5,643 nt of DNA from assembly GCA_041190985.1 (NCBI GenBank), contig JBEEPT010000097.1:1-5643 (forward strand), read 5' to 3'. This DNA is from Malikia sp041190985. GTDB lineage: Bacteria; Pseudomonadota; Gammaproteobacteria; Burkholderiales; Burkholderiaceae_C. The position numbers and the translations under genes were made by a program. This document shows, piece after piece, positions 5,202 to 5,643 of this stretch. The notes under the pieces were generated by a model that ran no database searches, was not told where the DNA came from, and worked only from the letters and a program-made list of their open reading frames with translations. The number at the start of each line of letters is the position of its first letter. The stretch's first letter is position 1.

Positions 5202-5643
5202 TCACTTCTTCTTGGCTTCGGCCTTCCTGGCAGGCTCGGCGCCCTTCCTGGTCGCGGCCTCGACCTCCTTGGTCTGCTTCTCGATCAGTGCGCGGGCGGT
5301 CTCGAGCAGCTTCTTGCCGTCGTAGCCCTTCTTGTTCATGTCCTCGACCCAGGACACCTCCAGGCTGCGCGAGGCACGGCGGAATTCCTGCGCGTCGGCC
5401 GCGCTGATCGTGGTGATGGTGTTGCCGTGCTCGAGCGCCATCTTGCGGCCCGGGATGTCGTTGTCGCCCTGGACCTTGCCCAGCCAGCCGGAGGCCAGCA
5501 GGCCCGAGTTGTTGTCGATGACCTTCTTGAGGTCGGGCGGCAGCGAGTCGTACCTGGCCTTGTTCATCGCCAGCACGAAGGTGGTGGTGTAGAGCGCCCC
5601 GCCGGCCGGATCGAACTCGGAATGGAACTTGGCCAGCTCGTGC
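5202..5643 (-). CDS. TRAP transporter solute-binding protein (DctP family), C-terminal part
   Basis: The last 146 or so residues of a periplasmic substrate-binding protein; the N-terminus and signal peptide lie beyond the right edge. The visible sequence opens HELAKFHSEFDPAGGALYTT and continues TFVLAMNKARYDSLPPDLKKVIDNNSG, the typical C-terminal lobe of DctP proteins of TRAP transporters, where the mature protein captures a carboxylate for the DctQM membrane pair. In-frame GTG and ATG codons near 5570 are internal, since the homologous frame continues through the edge. It ends in a Lys/Ala-rich tail (KAEAKKK) that is probably disordered. It converges on lysR with 20 bases between stops, so it is a separate transcription unit. 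Substrate unknown; import of an aromatic or dicarboxylic acid related to the neighbouring pathway is possible but only inferred. Confidence 0.9.
   Translation of the reverse strand, partial: HELAKFHSEFDPAGGALYTTTFVLAMNKARYDSLPPDLKKVIDNNSGLLASGWLGKVQGDNDIPGRKMALEHGNTITTISAADAQEFRRASRSLEVSWVEDMNKKGYDGKKLLETARALIEKQTKEVEAATRKGAEPARKAEAKKK

Noticed and set aside
1..5643. Search by eye for tRNA/rRNA genes, CRISPR arrays, insertion sequences and attachment sites.
   Set aside because: No cloverleaf, periodic repeats, transposase frame or terminal inverted repeats were seen; the window is fully accounted for by an ordinary catabolic locus.

Overview
The window is a GC-rich stretch (high G+C at third codon positions throughout) of a proteobacterial chromosome or large replicon. 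It holds most of a protocatechuate 4,5-cleavage (meta-cleavage) operon. The gene order, high GC, LysR-controlled layout and TRAP-type neighbour suggest a beta-proteobacterium of the order Burkholderiales (Comamonas/Alcaligenaceae-like). No genus can be fixed from the sequence alone.

Layout. On the minus strand, reading right to left, there is an AEC-family membrane transporter (4064-3108), then 4-oxalomesaconate hydratase ligJ (2965-1922), 4-carboxy-4-hydroxy-2-oxoadipate aldolase ligK (1900-1217), 2-pyrone-4,6-dicarboxylate lactonase ligI (1087-155), and the first 43 codons of ligA, the protocatechuate 4,5-dioxygenase small subunit (130-1, running off the left edge). A LysR-type regulator (4225-5181, plus strand) diverges from the transporter. 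It converges at its 3' end on the C-terminal part of a TRAP transporter solute-binding protein (minus strand, running off the right edge). No stretch over 300 bases lacks a gene.

How the genes work together. LigAB opens protocatechuate between carbons 4 and 5. An unseen dehydrogenase (LigC) gives 2-pyrone-4,6-dicarboxylate, LigI opens this lactone, LigJ hydrates the product, and LigK splits it to pyruvate and oxaloacetate. The order ligJ-ligK-ligI-ligA matches the Comamonas pmdE-F-D-A order. The transporter at the head of the operon probably imports an aromatic or carboxylic acid substrate, and the LysR protein is the likely local regulator.

The most interesting signal is regulatory. The same operator occurs twice, once in the lysR/transporter divergent region and once between the transporter and ligJ. 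Each copy has three GCTATC-like half-sites spaced exactly 15 bp apart. Each also has an identical 7-mer containing a -10-like element at exactly the same distance. This predicts that one LysR protein drives two promoters, one for uptake and one for the catabolic genes. The enzymes themselves belong to a known pathway, and I see no wholly new system, mobile element, CRISPR array or RNA gene.
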